Source of the DNA: JBEKVE01 sp049514335
Lineage (GTDB): Bacteria; Actinomycetota; Acidimicrobiia; Acidimicrobiales; UBA8190
Length of the DNA: 17,712 bases
Reading direction: 5' to 3'
NCBI GenBank assembly: GCA_049514335.1
Contig: JBEKVE010000088.1
Span: 1-17,712, forward strand
This document shows positions 1-6,247 of this stretch, piece by piece (the stretch's first letter is position 1; every line of letters begins with the position of its first letter). The notes under the pieces were generated by a model. It did no database searches. It was not told where the DNA came from and worked only from the letters and a program-made list of their open reading frames with translations. Both the position numbers and the translations under genes were made by a program.

Positions 1-1023
1 CTCGAAGCCATCTACTACTGGATGTACGACGACGGCATGGGATCGTCCAACATCGACTGCACGCCGTCGAACACGTCGGGATGTTGGGGGCACCGCGACA
101 ACATCCTGCTGTCGCTCGGCTGCCAGCCCTGCCTGATGGGCGTGGGCTACGCCGCCACCGCATGGCAGGGTGACCCCGGTTGGACCGAGCTCCTGGTCGA
201 CACGTCAGGCTCGCCTGCTGTCGACTTCACGTGGAGCGACGTGCTGTCGTCGCTGCCCGGATCACCGGGTGGCTCGGGACTGGTCGCCCCCGCCGTGGGC
301 ATCGCCTCGACCCCGGACGGGCAGGGGTACTGGTTGGCGTCGGCCGACGGTGGCGTCTACAGCTTCGGCGACGCCACCTTCTACGACTCGATGGCCGGTG
401 ATCATCTGTCGGCCCCGATCGTGGGCATCGCCGCGACCCCCGACGGCCACGGCTACTGGCTGGCAGCCGCCGACGGCGGCATCTTCGCCTTCGGTGACGC
501 CCAGTTCTACGGATCGATGGGCGGCCACCCCCTGGCCAAGTCGGTGGTGGGCATCGCCTCGACCCCCGACGGCCGCGGCTACTGGGAGGTGGCCTCCGAC
601 GGCGGCATGTTCGCCTTCGGCGACGCCCGGTTCTACGGCTCGATGGGCGGCCACCCCCTGGCCAAGCCGGTGGTGGGCATGGCGTCGACCACCGACGGCC
701 ACGGCTACTGGCTGGTGGCCTCCGACGGCGGCATCTTCGCCTTCGGCGACGCGTCCTATCTCGGATCGATGGGCGGGACGGCGCTGTTCCGTCCGGTCGT
801 GAGCATGTCGCCCACGCCCGACGGTCACGGCTACTGGCTCACGGCCTCCGACGGCGGCATCTTCGCCTTCGGGGACGCGCCCTTCCGGGGATCGACCGGT
901 GGGGACCGCCTGGCGGCGCCCATCGTGTCGATGACATCGGCATCGACGGTCGGCTACTGGCTGGCGGCCTCCGACGGTGGGATCTTCAGCTTCGGCGTGC
1001 CCTTCCACGGCTCGATGGGCTGA
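1..1023 (+). CDS. Secreted CAP-domain protein with six C-terminal 42-aa repeats (5' end missing)
   Basis: The reading frame is open from the first base, so the N-terminus lies outside the window. The first ~75 visible residues look like the end of a CAP/SCP (PR-1-like) domain: a W-G-H-R-D-N-I-L stretch, the conserved His-x2-Asn-Ile pattern of CAP motifs, followed by C-Q-P-C and GVGYA. After a short linker come six copies of a 42-residue unit (from base 295) built around GYWL, SDGGIFAFGDA and FYGSMGG; the last copy is short and ends the protein. Such repeats are, from memory, common in secreted proteins of Acidimicrobiia and may form a beta-propeller-like fold; this is inference. CAP proteins are usually extracellular, but the expected signal peptide cannot be seen here. 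The function is unknown. It ends 12 bp before the convergent aminotransferase gene. Confidence 0.8.
   Translation, partial: LEAIYYWMYDDGMGSSNIDCTPSNTSGCWGHRDNILLSLGCQPCLMGVGYAATAWQGDPGWTELLVDTSGSPAVDFTWSDVLSSLPGSPGGSGLVAPAVGIASTPDGQGYWLASADGGVYSFGDATFYDSMAGDHLSAPIVGIAATPDGHGYWLAAADGGIFAFGDAQFYGSMGGHPLAKSVVGIASTPDGRGYWEVASDGGMFAFGDARFYGSMGGHPLAKPVVGMASTTDGHGYWLVASDGGIFAFGDASYLGSMGGTALFRPVVSMSPTPDGHGYWLTASDGGIFAFGDAPFRGSTGGDRLAAPIVSMTSASTVGYWLAASDGGIFSFGVPFHGSMG
295..1020 (+). repeat. Six in-frame 126-bp tandem repeats
   Basis: Units begin at 295, 421, 547, 673, 799 and 925, exactly 126 bp apart, each starting with a GTG codon. The sixth is cut short at 1020 and carries a one-codon deletion before its GYW. 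The GGC/GGG-TAC-TGG core falls at 325, 451, 577, 703, 829 and 952. Units 2, 3 and 4 are close to identical in long stretches at the DNA level, suggesting recent duplication or gene conversion, while units 1 and 6 have diverged most. Confidence 0.9.
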
Positions 1024-1034
1024 CCCGGCCGGGC

Positions 1035-2435
1035 TCACCCCAGCGCGCAGGACGCTCCCGCCTCGCGCTCGTGGTGCTGCCAGCCGGGCCGGTCGGTGAC
1101 GGGCCAGAAGTCACCGGTGCGCACGTCCTGCTCGTAGGGGACGGGGGGCGCCTCCCCCCGGTTCGCCGCCGCGGCGATGGTGCTCACCGCCTCGAGCAGC
1201 GTGTCGACGTCGGCGTCGGTGCTCGAGATGCCGCAACTGGCCCGCACGGCGCCGGGCATGGTGCGGTGGTCGCCGGCCTGCACCTGGTGGCGGTAGCTGT
1301 CGACGGCGGACGGCGACAGCCCGAGCAGGCGGATCAGGTACGGGTGGGCGCAGAAGCACCCGTGACGCACCCCGATGCCCCACTCCGCGCTCAGCCGGGC
1401 GGCCACCAGGGCGTGGTGCACGCCCTCCACCACGAACGAGGCGATGGCGAGCGTGTCGGTGTCGAGCGACGGCCCGAGCAGGCGCACGCCGTCGATGCCG
1501 GCCAGCCCGTCGCGCAGGCGTCGCCCCAGCGACCGCTCGTGGGCCTCGAGGACGTCCCATCCGATGCGTCCGAGCTCGATGAGCGCGGCGTCGAGCGCCA
1601 CCGCCCCCACGACGTTGGGGGACCCCGCCTCCTCGCGTTCGGGCGGCTCGGTCCACCACACCTCGTCGAGGTCGACGAGATCGACGGCACCGCCCCCGGC
1701 GAGGAAGGGATCGCCGTCGGCGAAGGCCGCCGACGGTCCCACCAGCACGCCCGCTCCGAAGGGGGCGTAGAGCTTGTGGCCGCTGAAGGCGACGAAGTCG
1801 GCGCCGGCGGGGATGGGCCGGTGGGGGGCGAGCTGGGCGGCGTCGACGGCGACGGCGACACCGCGCTCGTGGGCGGCGTCGAAGATCTCGGAAAGCGGCG
1901 GACACCACCCCGTGACGTTGGACGCCCCGGTGATGGCGAGGAGCCGGGGTCGGGGACCCGCGTCCAGGCCGGCCACCACGGCGTCGGTGTCGAACGTGCC
2001 GTCCGGCGCGCACTCCACGTAGCGCCGCCGGGCGACGCGCCCCCACGGCAGCAGGTTGGCGTGGTGCTCGACCACGGTGGTGAGGACCACCTCCTCGGGG
2101 TCGAACCGCAGTCGGTAGGCGAGCTGGTTGATGGCCTCGGTGGTGTTGCGGCACAGCACGGCCACGTCGGTGCCAGGGTCGCCGCCGGCGAAGGCGAGCG
2201 CCGTCGACCGAGCCGACTCGTAGGCCGTGGTGGCGAGGCGCGACTTGTACCCCGCGCCGCGGTGCACGCTCGAGTAGCGGGGGATGAACGCCTCCACGGC
2301 GTGGAGCACGACGGGCAGGGCGCCGGTCGACGCGGCGGAGTCGAGGCCCACGTAGCGGCGCTCGGTGCCGTCGACGACGGGCACGACCATGTCGTCGCCC
2401 ACCAGGCGGGCGGGCGGTTCGACGGTGGGCGTCAC
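1035..2435 (-). CDS. PLP-dependent aminotransferase class V (cysteine-desulfurase fold)
   Basis: A 466-aa fold-type I PLP enzyme of the class V/SufS-like group. Visible signatures, in order: TTVVEHHANLLPW (His stacking on PLP), VAVDAAQLAPH (Asp binding the pyridine nitrogen), FSGHKLYAPFGAGVL (the Schiff-base Lys) and RHGCFCAHPYL, which lies where SufS/CsdA enzymes carry the catalytic-Cys loop (R-x-G-x-x-C). Cysteine desulfurase activity (sulfur from L-cysteine) is therefore possible, but no suf/isc genes are adjacent and substrates of this family vary widely. The ~50-residue C-terminal tail ends in ASCALG. The GTG start at 2435 sits 6 nt after a TAGACT box, a leaderless layout. The gene is divergent from the zinc-finger gene at 2498. 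Confidence 0.85.
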   Translation of the reverse strand: MTPTVEPPARLVGDDMVVPVVDGTERRYVGLDSAASTGALPVVLHAVEAFIPRYSSVHRGAGYKSRLATTAYESARSTALAFAGGDPGTDVAVLCRNTTEAINQLAYRLRFDPEEVVLTTVVEHHANLLPWGRVARRRYVECAPDGTFDTDAVVAGLDAGPRPRLLAITGASNVTGWCPPLSEIFDAAHERGVAVAVDAAQLAPHRPIPAGADFVAFSGHKLYAPFGAGVLVGPSAAFADGDPFLAGGGAVDLVDLDEVWWTEPPEREEAGSPNVVGAVALDAALIELGRIGWDVLEAHERSLGRRLRDGLAGIDGVRLLGPSLDTDTLAIASFVVEGVHHALVAARLSAEWGIGVRHGCFCAHPYLIRLLGLSPSAVDSYRHQVQAGDHRTMPGAVRASCGISSTDADVDTLLEAVSTIAAAANRGEAPPVPYEQDVRTGDFWPVTDRPGWQHHEREAGASCALG

Positions 2436-2441
2436 GCGCCG

Positions 2442-2447
2442 AGTCTA
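2442..2447 (-). promoter_or_regulatory. -10 box TAGACT of a leaderless promoter for the aminotransferase
   Basis: On the minus strand TAGACT is followed by 6 nt and the GTG start. This fits actinobacterial leaderless transcripts, where the TANNNT box lies just upstream of a start codon that is also the 5' end. No convincing -35 is visible. Confidence 0.5.
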
Positions 2448-2484
2448 CGGGGGCACCGTCGCGCCCCCCGGCGCCGGAGGCCGG

Positions 2485-2490
2485 TACGAT
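2485..2490 (+). promoter_or_regulatory. -10 box TACGAT of a leaderless promoter for the zinc-finger protein
   Basis: TACGAT is followed by exactly 7 nt and the GTG at 2498. The same GGTACGATCGCC string recurs before the rsiG-like gene at 3827-3838. The divergent aminotransferase -10 lies 37 bp away, so the two upstream promoter regions overlap. Confidence 0.55.
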
Positions 2491-2497
2491 CGCCGCC

Positions 2498-2824
2498 GTG
2501 GACGAGGACCCCGGCAACGACCAGGTGGTGGTCGAGGCGGGCGACACGCCGACACCGGGGTTCGTGGCTGGCACCGTCGAGGAGCACGCCGACGGGGAGA
2601 CGGCGATCGACGCCCGCCTCGACGACCTGGCCGAAGGGGTCGACACCGGCCTGCTCGATGCCATCGAGCAGGAGCTGGCCGACGTGGAGCGTGCCCTCGC
2701 CCGCCTCGACGACGGCACCTACGGCTCGTGCGAGGTGTGCGGCAACGTGCTCGACGACGCCGAGCTGTCGCGGGTGCCGGCGGCCCGGTACTGCCGTGAC
2801 CACCTGCCCCTGGCGCACGCCTGA
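2498..2824 (+). CDS. DksA/TraR-family zinc-finger protein
   Basis: A 108-aa acidic protein. Residues ~45-70 form a helix (LLDAIEQELADVERALARL) followed by DDGTYGSCEVCG, the usual lead-in of DksA/TraR C4-type fingers, then RVPAARYCRDHL. The metal site reads Cys-x2-Cys ... Cys-x2-His, so the fourth ligand is His instead of the usual Cys. The protein lacks the long coiled coil of full DksA and resembles the short actinobacterial TraR/DksA-like proteins that may bind RNA polymerase through the secondary channel; that role is family inference. The GTG start is fixed by the leaderless TACGAT box 7 nt upstream. The first ~35 residues are acidic and probably disordered. Confidence 0.85.
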   Translation: MDEDPGNDQVVVEAGDTPTPGFVAGTVEEHADGETAIDARLDDLAEGVDTGLLDAIEQELADVERALARLDDGTYGSCEVCGNVLDDAELSRVPAARYCRDHLPLAHA

Positions 2825-2838
2825 CGCCTCGGCCACGG

Positions 2839-2860
2839 CGCCGCTGGCGGCACGGCGGCG
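2839..2860. terminator. Possible hairpin between convergent genes
   Basis: CGCCGC (2839-2844) pairs with GCGGCG (2855-2860) across a 10-nt loop, in the 45-bp gap between the convergent zinc-finger and sodN genes. There is no U-run, and in DNA this GC-rich such short stems are common, so this is a weak call. Confidence 0.25.
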
Positions 2861-2869
2861 TCGAGGAGA

Positions 2870-3289
2870 TCAGGCCTTCTTGGTCTCCCAGAAGATCTTG
2901 TCGATCTCGCCGATCTGGTCGAGCAGCGCCTGGGCCACCTTGGCGTCGGTCGACTTCTTGGCGTCGCCGGCTGTCTTGGTGGCCTTCCAGAACACGTCGT
3001 GCAGCTGGGGGAACTTGGCGAGGTGCTCGGGCTTGAAGTAGTCGGTCCACAGCACCCACAGGTGGTGCTTGACCAGCTCGGCCCGCTCCTCCTTGATGAA
3101 CAGGGCGCGCTCTTTGAAGTCGGCGTCGTCAGAGGCGTTGAACTTGTCGATGATGCCCTTGATGGACTCGGCCTCGATCCTCGCCTGGGCCGGGTCGTAC
3201 ACGCCGCAGGGCAGGTCGCAGTGGGCGTGGACCGGCCCGGGGGGCAGGATCCGGTCGACGGTCGACAGCAGGCGGTCGACGATGCGCAT
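2870..3289 (-). CDS. sodN: Nickel superoxide dismutase precursor (Ni-SOD)
   Basis: 139-aa precursor. Residues 1-22 are a propeptide ending in PGPVHA. The mature protein would start at His23 with HCDLPCGVYDP, the nickel hook: His1 amine and imidazole, Cys2 and Cys6 thiolates bind Ni, and Tyr9 gates the site. The remainder (AQARIEAES..., KEERAELVKHH, DYFKPEHL, and the end IDKIFWETKKA) matches the four-helix Ni-SOD family, and the predicted mature length of 117 residues equals the Streptomyces enzyme. It dismutates superoxide in the cytoplasm after proteolytic removal of the propeptide. The ATG at 3289 is chosen because a strong Shine-Dalgarno (GAAGGAGA) lies 8 nt upstream; the frame stays open much further upstream but without coding character. 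It is divergent from sodX. Confidence 0.97.
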   Translation of the reverse strand: MRIVDRLLSTVDRILPPGPVHAHCDLPCGVYDPAQARIEAESIKGIIDKFNASDDADFKERALFIKEERAELVKHHLWVLWTDYFKPEHLAKFPQLHDVFWKATKTAGDAKKSTDAKVAQALLDQIGEIDKIFWETKKA

Positions 3290-3296
3290 GTCCAGG

Positions 3297-3304
3297 TCTC
3301 CTTC
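3297..3304 (-). promoter_or_regulatory. Strong Shine-Dalgarno of sodN
   Basis: GAAGGAGA on the minus strand, about 8 nt before the ATG. It stands out because most neighbouring genes lack a clear ribosome binding site, and it fixes the sodN start and therefore the propeptide length. Confidence 0.8.
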
Positions 3305-3335
3305 AGGCAGAGTGCAGTCGATGGGGTTCACGCTC

Positions 3336-3341
3336 ACCTTA
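3336..3341 (-). promoter_or_regulatory. Candidate -10 box TAAGGT of sodN
   Basis: TAAGGT on the minus strand would give a leader of roughly 40 nt that includes the sodN Shine-Dalgarno. It lies in the 69-bp divergent sodN-sodX gap. No clear -35 or nickel-regulator (Nur-type) palindrome was seen. Confidence 0.4.
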
Positions 3342-3358
3342 CCCAGAGACGGCGCGCG

Positions 3359-3766
3359 GTGACCCGGCCGGGCCAGGCCCGGGTGGGCGCGGGAGCGCTG
3401 GCCGCGGCGGTGGGGTCGCTCGTGGTCCTCGCCGGCGCGATCCTGTTCGTGCGCTTCCGACCCCGGCGGGTGGTGGTGGAGGGCAGGAGCATGGAGCCCA
3501 CCCTGGCGCCGGGCGACCGCCTCCTCGTCGTCGGGACCCCCCGGGTCCGCCCCGGGGACGTGGTGGCGGTGCGCGATCCGCGCCAGGGCGGGCGGGTGCT
3601 CGTGAAGCGGGTGGGTGCCGTGCTCGGCGACGAGGTCGTGCTGCGGGGCGACAACGAGGCGGCCAGCACCGACAGCCGGGAGTTCGGCCCCGTGCCGGCC
3701 GGCGCCGTGCTGGGCCGGGTGGTCCGTTGCTACGCGCCGCCCTGGCGGGCCGGCCCCGTGCGCTGA
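3359..3766 (+). CDS. sodX: SodX-type Ni-SOD maturation peptidase (S26 signal-peptidase-like)
   Basis: 135-aa protein. One hydrophobic segment (residues ~9-31) is followed by EGRSMEPTLAPGD, the SxMxP-type box with catalytic Ser44; GDVVAVRDP; VLVKRV with the general-base Lys83; and RGDN, a conserved S26 box. The small size and adjacency to sodN are typical of the peptidase thought to remove the Ni-SOD propeptide and expose His1 for nickel binding. The divergent arrangement, sharing a 69-bp control region, supports this job. The GTG at 3359 is the only start that includes the whole membrane segment while staying out of sodN. A general signal peptidase is the alternative, but the context favours SodX. 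Confidence 0.9.
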   Translation: MTRPGQARVGAGALAAAVGSLVVLAGAILFVRFRPRRVVVEGRSMEPTLAPGDRLLVVGTPRVRPGDVVAVRDPRQGGRVLVKRVGAVLGDEVVLRGDNEAASTDSREFGPVPAGAVLGRVVRCYAPPWRAGPVR

Positions 3767-3776
3767 TCGATCCCGC

Positions 3777-3790
3777 TCCCGCGCACGGGA
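3777..3790 (+). terminator. Short hairpin after sodX
   Basis: TCCCG-CGCA-CGGGA forms a 5-bp stem with a 4-nt loop, 11 bp after the sodX stop and before the next promoter. There is no T-run, so its role as a terminator is only suggestive. Confidence 0.25.
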
Positions 3791-3828
3791 CCGTTCCGGC
3801 CGGGTTCGGGCTGCACCACCCGTGGGGG

Positions 3829-3834
3829 TACGAT
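3829..3834 (+). promoter_or_regulatory. -10 box TACGAT of a leaderless promoter for the rsiG-like gene
   Basis: TACGAT lies 4 nt before GTG (3839) and exactly 7 nt before ATG (3842). The 7-nt spacing equals that at 2498, so ATG 3842 is preferred as the leaderless start. Confidence 0.55.
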
Positions 3835-3841
3835 CGCCGTG

Positions 3842-4381
3842 ATGGCGTGGCTCGACACCCAGCTGGAGCGGCTTCTCGCCCCCGGCTACCTCGACGGGTT
3901 GAAGGAACGCACACTCGACGAGGTGCGGGCCATGCGGGCCGAGTGCCAGGAGGCCGAGACGGCCGTGTCGTTCCTCCGCCGCCTGGCCCAGGGTCGCCTC
4001 GACCTGGTGCACGCCTGCCTCGACCGCGGGGACGGGGAGCGGGGGGACCTGGACTCGATCGTGGAGCGCCTGCCGTCCATCATCGGCTCGGGCCCGCCCC
4101 GGCCCGCCGGCTACGGGCGGCTGCCGTCGCAGATGTCGCCCGACATGGACAGAGTGGACCTGACGGGGGAGATCGACGCCGTCATCGACGCCGAGCGCAT
4201 CGCCGAGATGCCCGCCATGAGCGAGCAGGAGCTGCACGAGCTGGGCGACCGGCTCACCGCCATCGAGAACCGCATCTCCGACCAGCGCCGGGCCCTGCAC
4301 GAGCGCATCGACAAGCTCCAGGCCGAGATCGTGAGCCGGTACAAGACGGGCGAGGCGTCCGTCGACGGCCTGCTGGCCTGA
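3842..4381 (+). CDS. rsiG: RsiG-like c-di-GMP-dependent anti-sigma factor
   Basis: 179-aa, mostly helical, soluble protein with two long amphipathic helices joined by a flexible G/P-rich middle (residues ~82-100). The first helix carries E39-S43-R46-Q50-D54, an exact match to E(X)3S(X)2R(X)3Q(X)3D, the signature by which Streptomyces RsiG binds an intercalated c-di-GMP dimer and then sequesters the sigma factor WhiG. The second helix carries E142-S146-R149-H153-D157, the same motif with His for Gln. The family role is a c-di-GMP-armed anti-sigma of WhiG/FliA-type sigma factors; no sigma gene lies in this window, so the partner must be elsewhere. The ATG is chosen by its 7-nt spacing from TACGAT. 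The XRE regulator follows after 29 bp and is probably co-transcribed. Confidence 0.8.
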   Translation: MAWLDTQLERLLAPGYLDGLKERTLDEVRAMRAECQEAETAVSFLRRLAQGRLDLVHACLDRGDGERGDLDSIVERLPSIIGSGPPRPAGYGRLPSQMSPDMDRVDLTGEIDAVIDAERIAEMPAMSEQELHELGDRLTAIENRISDQRRALHERIDKLQAEIVSRYKTGEASVDGLLA

Positions 4382-4397
4382 GGGCCTCGACGGGTCC

Positions 4398-4403
4398 GGG
4401 AGG
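4398..4403 (+). promoter_or_regulatory. Shine-Dalgarno deciding the XRE regulator start
   Basis: GGGAGG lies 7 nt before GTG 4411. It selects this start within a frame that is open for more than 600 bp further upstream. Confidence 0.6.
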
Positions 4404-4410
4404 ATCATCG

Positions 4411-4890
4411 GTGCCCAAGCAGCTCCCCGACCACTGGCGTGAGCTCGGCTCGTTCATCCGCGAGCAGCGCTCCACCGCCCGGCTGTCGCTGCGCCGGCTG
4501 TCGGAGCTGGCGGGGATCTCCAACCCCTACCTGAGCCAGATCGAGCGGGGGCTGCGCCGGCCCTCGGCGGAGATCCTCCAGCAGATCGCCAAGGCCCTGC
4601 GCATCTCGGCCGAGACGCTCTACGTCCAGGCCGGCATCCTCGAACCGGGGACGGGCCACGCCGACCTGGCGCGCGAGATCCTCTCCGACCCCGATCTCAA
4701 CGAGGAGCAGAAGCAGGCCCTCATCCGCATCTACCTGTCGTTCCGCCACGAGAACGAGGCGCGCCACGAACCGGGGTCGTCGCACGACGACGCACCCGCC
4801 CCCGCCGCGGGGCCGGCCGAGCCCGCCCCGGGCGCCGATCTCGGGGAGTCGGGCCCCGGGCCCGCACCGCAGGCCGCGGCGGGGGTGTAG
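4411..4890 (+). CDS. XRE-family transcriptional regulator (Rv0474-like)
   Basis: 159-aa DNA-binding protein. Residues ~10-70 form an HTH_3/XRE domain: GSFIREQRSTARLSLRRL, then SELAGISNPYLSQIERGL as the turn and recognition helix, then PSAEILQQIAKALRISAETLY. Residues 85-115 are a helical segment with charged residues; residues ~118-159 are a proline/alanine/glycine-rich, probably disordered tail. The close match to the ISNPYLSQIERGLR pattern and the position upstream of mshA recall M. tuberculosis Rv0474, based on memory. The start is set by the GGGAGG at 4398. Its location 29 bp after rsiG suggests the two form one transcript. Target genes are unknown. Confidence 0.88.
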   Translation: MPKQLPDHWRELGSFIREQRSTARLSLRRLSELAGISNPYLSQIERGLRRPSAEILQQIAKALRISAETLYVQAGILEPGTGHADLAREILSDPDLNEEQKQALIRIYLSFRHENEARHEPGSSHDDAPAPAAGPAEPAPGADLGESGPGPAPQAAAGV

Positions 4891-4939
4891 GCGGGCCCAC
4901 CGCGCCCGGGCCCCCGGGATGACCGGCGGACCCTCCAGG

Positions 4940-4945
4940 TAGGCT
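4940..4945 (+). promoter_or_regulatory. -10 box TAGGCT of a leaderless promoter for mshA
   Basis: TAGGCT is followed by 8 nt and GTG 4954. The same hexamer and spacing precede hemB at 15412. No ribosome binding site is seen. Confidence 0.55.
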
Positions 4946-4953
4946 CCTCGCCG

Positions 4954-6219
4954 GTGCGACGACTCTCGGTGCTCTCGCTGCACACCTCTCCTCTGGCCCA
5001 GCCGGGGACCGGTGACGGCGGCGGCATGAACGTCTACGTGCGTGAGCTCTCGAGCGCCCTGGCCCGGGCCGGGGTGGAGTGCGACGTCTACACCCGGGCC
5101 TGGTCCCGCGACCTTCCCGCCACGGTGGGCGTCGAGCCGGGCCTGCGTGTCCACCACGTGCCCGCCGGCCCTCTGGGTCCGGCGCCCAAGGAAGACCTCC
5201 CGGGCATGGTCGACGAGTTCACCGACAACGTCCTGGCCCTCATGGCATCGGGGGCCGGCGTGGACCCGGCGCTGCACGAGGAGCACGGCTTCGACGCCGT
5301 GCACGCCAACTACTGGCTGTCGGGCTTAGCCGGGCACCGGATCAAGCACGAGCTCGACCTGCCGCTCGTGTCCACCTTCCACACCCTGGCGCGGGTGAAG
5401 GCGGAGGCGAGCCCCGAGGAGGTCTCGAGCGACGAGCCGCACCGCCGGGCCGAGGCCGAGGCGGCCGTCATGCGGTGCTCGGAGGTGGTGCTGGCGTCGT
5501 GCTCGGTGGAGGCGGCGCAGCTGGCCCAGCTCTACGACGGCGACCCCGCCCGCATCCGCGTGGTCCCCCCCGGCGTGGACCACGCCTTCTTCGGCCCCGG
5601 TCACCGCCCCCAGGCGCGGCGCGCACTGGGCCTCCCCGTCGGTGCCCCCCTCCTTCTGTTCGTGGGCCGCATCCAGCCCCTCAAGGGTGCCGACGTGGCC
5701 GTGCGCGCCCTCGCCGCCTTGGGCGACGACGTCGGCGCCCACCTCGTGGTGGTGGGGGGCCCGAGCGGTCCCCGGGGCGAGGAGCACCTGGCGGCGTTGC
5801 AGGGACTCGTGCGCGATCTCGGCCTGTCGGGGCGGGTGCACTTCGAGGACCCCCAGCCCCACGAGCTGCTGTCCACCTACTACCGCGCCGCCGACGTGTG
5901 CGTCGTCCCCAGCCGGTCCGAGTCCTTCGGGCTCGTGGCGCTCGAGGCAGCGGCGTGCGGCACGCCCGTGGTGGCCTCCGCCGTGGGCGGGCTCACCACC
6001 CTGGTCGAGGACGGCCGCACGGGGTACCTGGTGGAGCCGTCCACACCCGAGGCCTTCGCCCGGGCCGTGTCGGACGTGCTGGCCGACCCGGTGCTCGCCG
6101 CCCGCCTGGCCACGGCGGCCGTCGTGCGGGCCCGGCGCTACACCTGGGCCCATGCCGCCGCGCTGCTGCGAGCCACCTACGAGGAGCTCTCCGCCGAGCG
6201 CCTCGTCGGCTGCCGCTGA
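4954..6219 (+). CDS. mshA: D-inositol-3-phosphate glycosyltransferase (mycothiol step 1)
   Basis: 421-aa GT-B glycosyltransferase of family GT4. The N-terminus LHTSPLAQPGTGDGGGMNVY is the MshA signature that binds UDP-GlcNAc and the inositol phosphate. The middle has NYWLSG and TFHTLARVK, typical acceptor-side segments. The C-terminal domain has VVPPGVD, FVGRIQPLKG, VVGGPSGP and the E-x7-E region SESFGLVALEAAACGTPVVAS. MshA transfers GlcNAc from UDP-GlcNAc to 1L-inositol-1-phosphate, the first committed step of mycothiol, the low-molecular-weight thiol of actinobacteria. Other msh genes are not in the window. The leaderless TAGGCT box supports the GTG start. A rare TTA leucine codon lies at 5326-5328. 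A YbjN-domain gene follows after 28 bp, as in mycobacteria. Confidence 0.85.
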   Translation: MRRLSVLSLHTSPLAQPGTGDGGGMNVYVRELSSALARAGVECDVYTRAWSRDLPATVGVEPGLRVHHVPAGPLGPAPKEDLPGMVDEFTDNVLALMASGAGVDPALHEEHGFDAVHANYWLSGLAGHRIKHELDLPLVSTFHTLARVKAEASPEEVSSDEPHRRAEAEAAVMRCSEVVLASCSVEAAQLAQLYDGDPARIRVVPPGVDHAFFGPGHRPQARRALGLPVGAPLLLFVGRIQPLKGADVAVRALAALGDDVGAHLVVVGGPSGPRGEEHLAALQGLVRDLGLSGRVHFEDPQPHELLSTYYRAADVCVVPSRSESFGLVALEAAACGTPVVASAVGGLTTLVEDGRTGYLVEPSTPEAFARAVSDVLADPVLAARLATAAVVRARRYTWAHAAALLRATYEELSAERLVGCR

Positions 6220-6247
6220 CCGCGCCGGGCCGCGCCGCCCCGGGGCC

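Noticed and set aside
295..1020. CRISPR-like array
   Set aside because: The 126-bp units are in-frame protein repeats without spacers and lie inside a coding region.
3290..3358. Nur/Fur-type nickel operator between sodN and sodX
   Set aside because: No inverted repeat of the expected kind could be found by eye.
3290..4408. Upstream extension of the sodN frame on the minus strand (a 512-residue open frame)
   Set aside because: The extension is antisense to sodX and rsiG and has no recognisable domain; the strong Shine-Dalgarno before ATG 3289 and the Ni-SOD family length fix the start.
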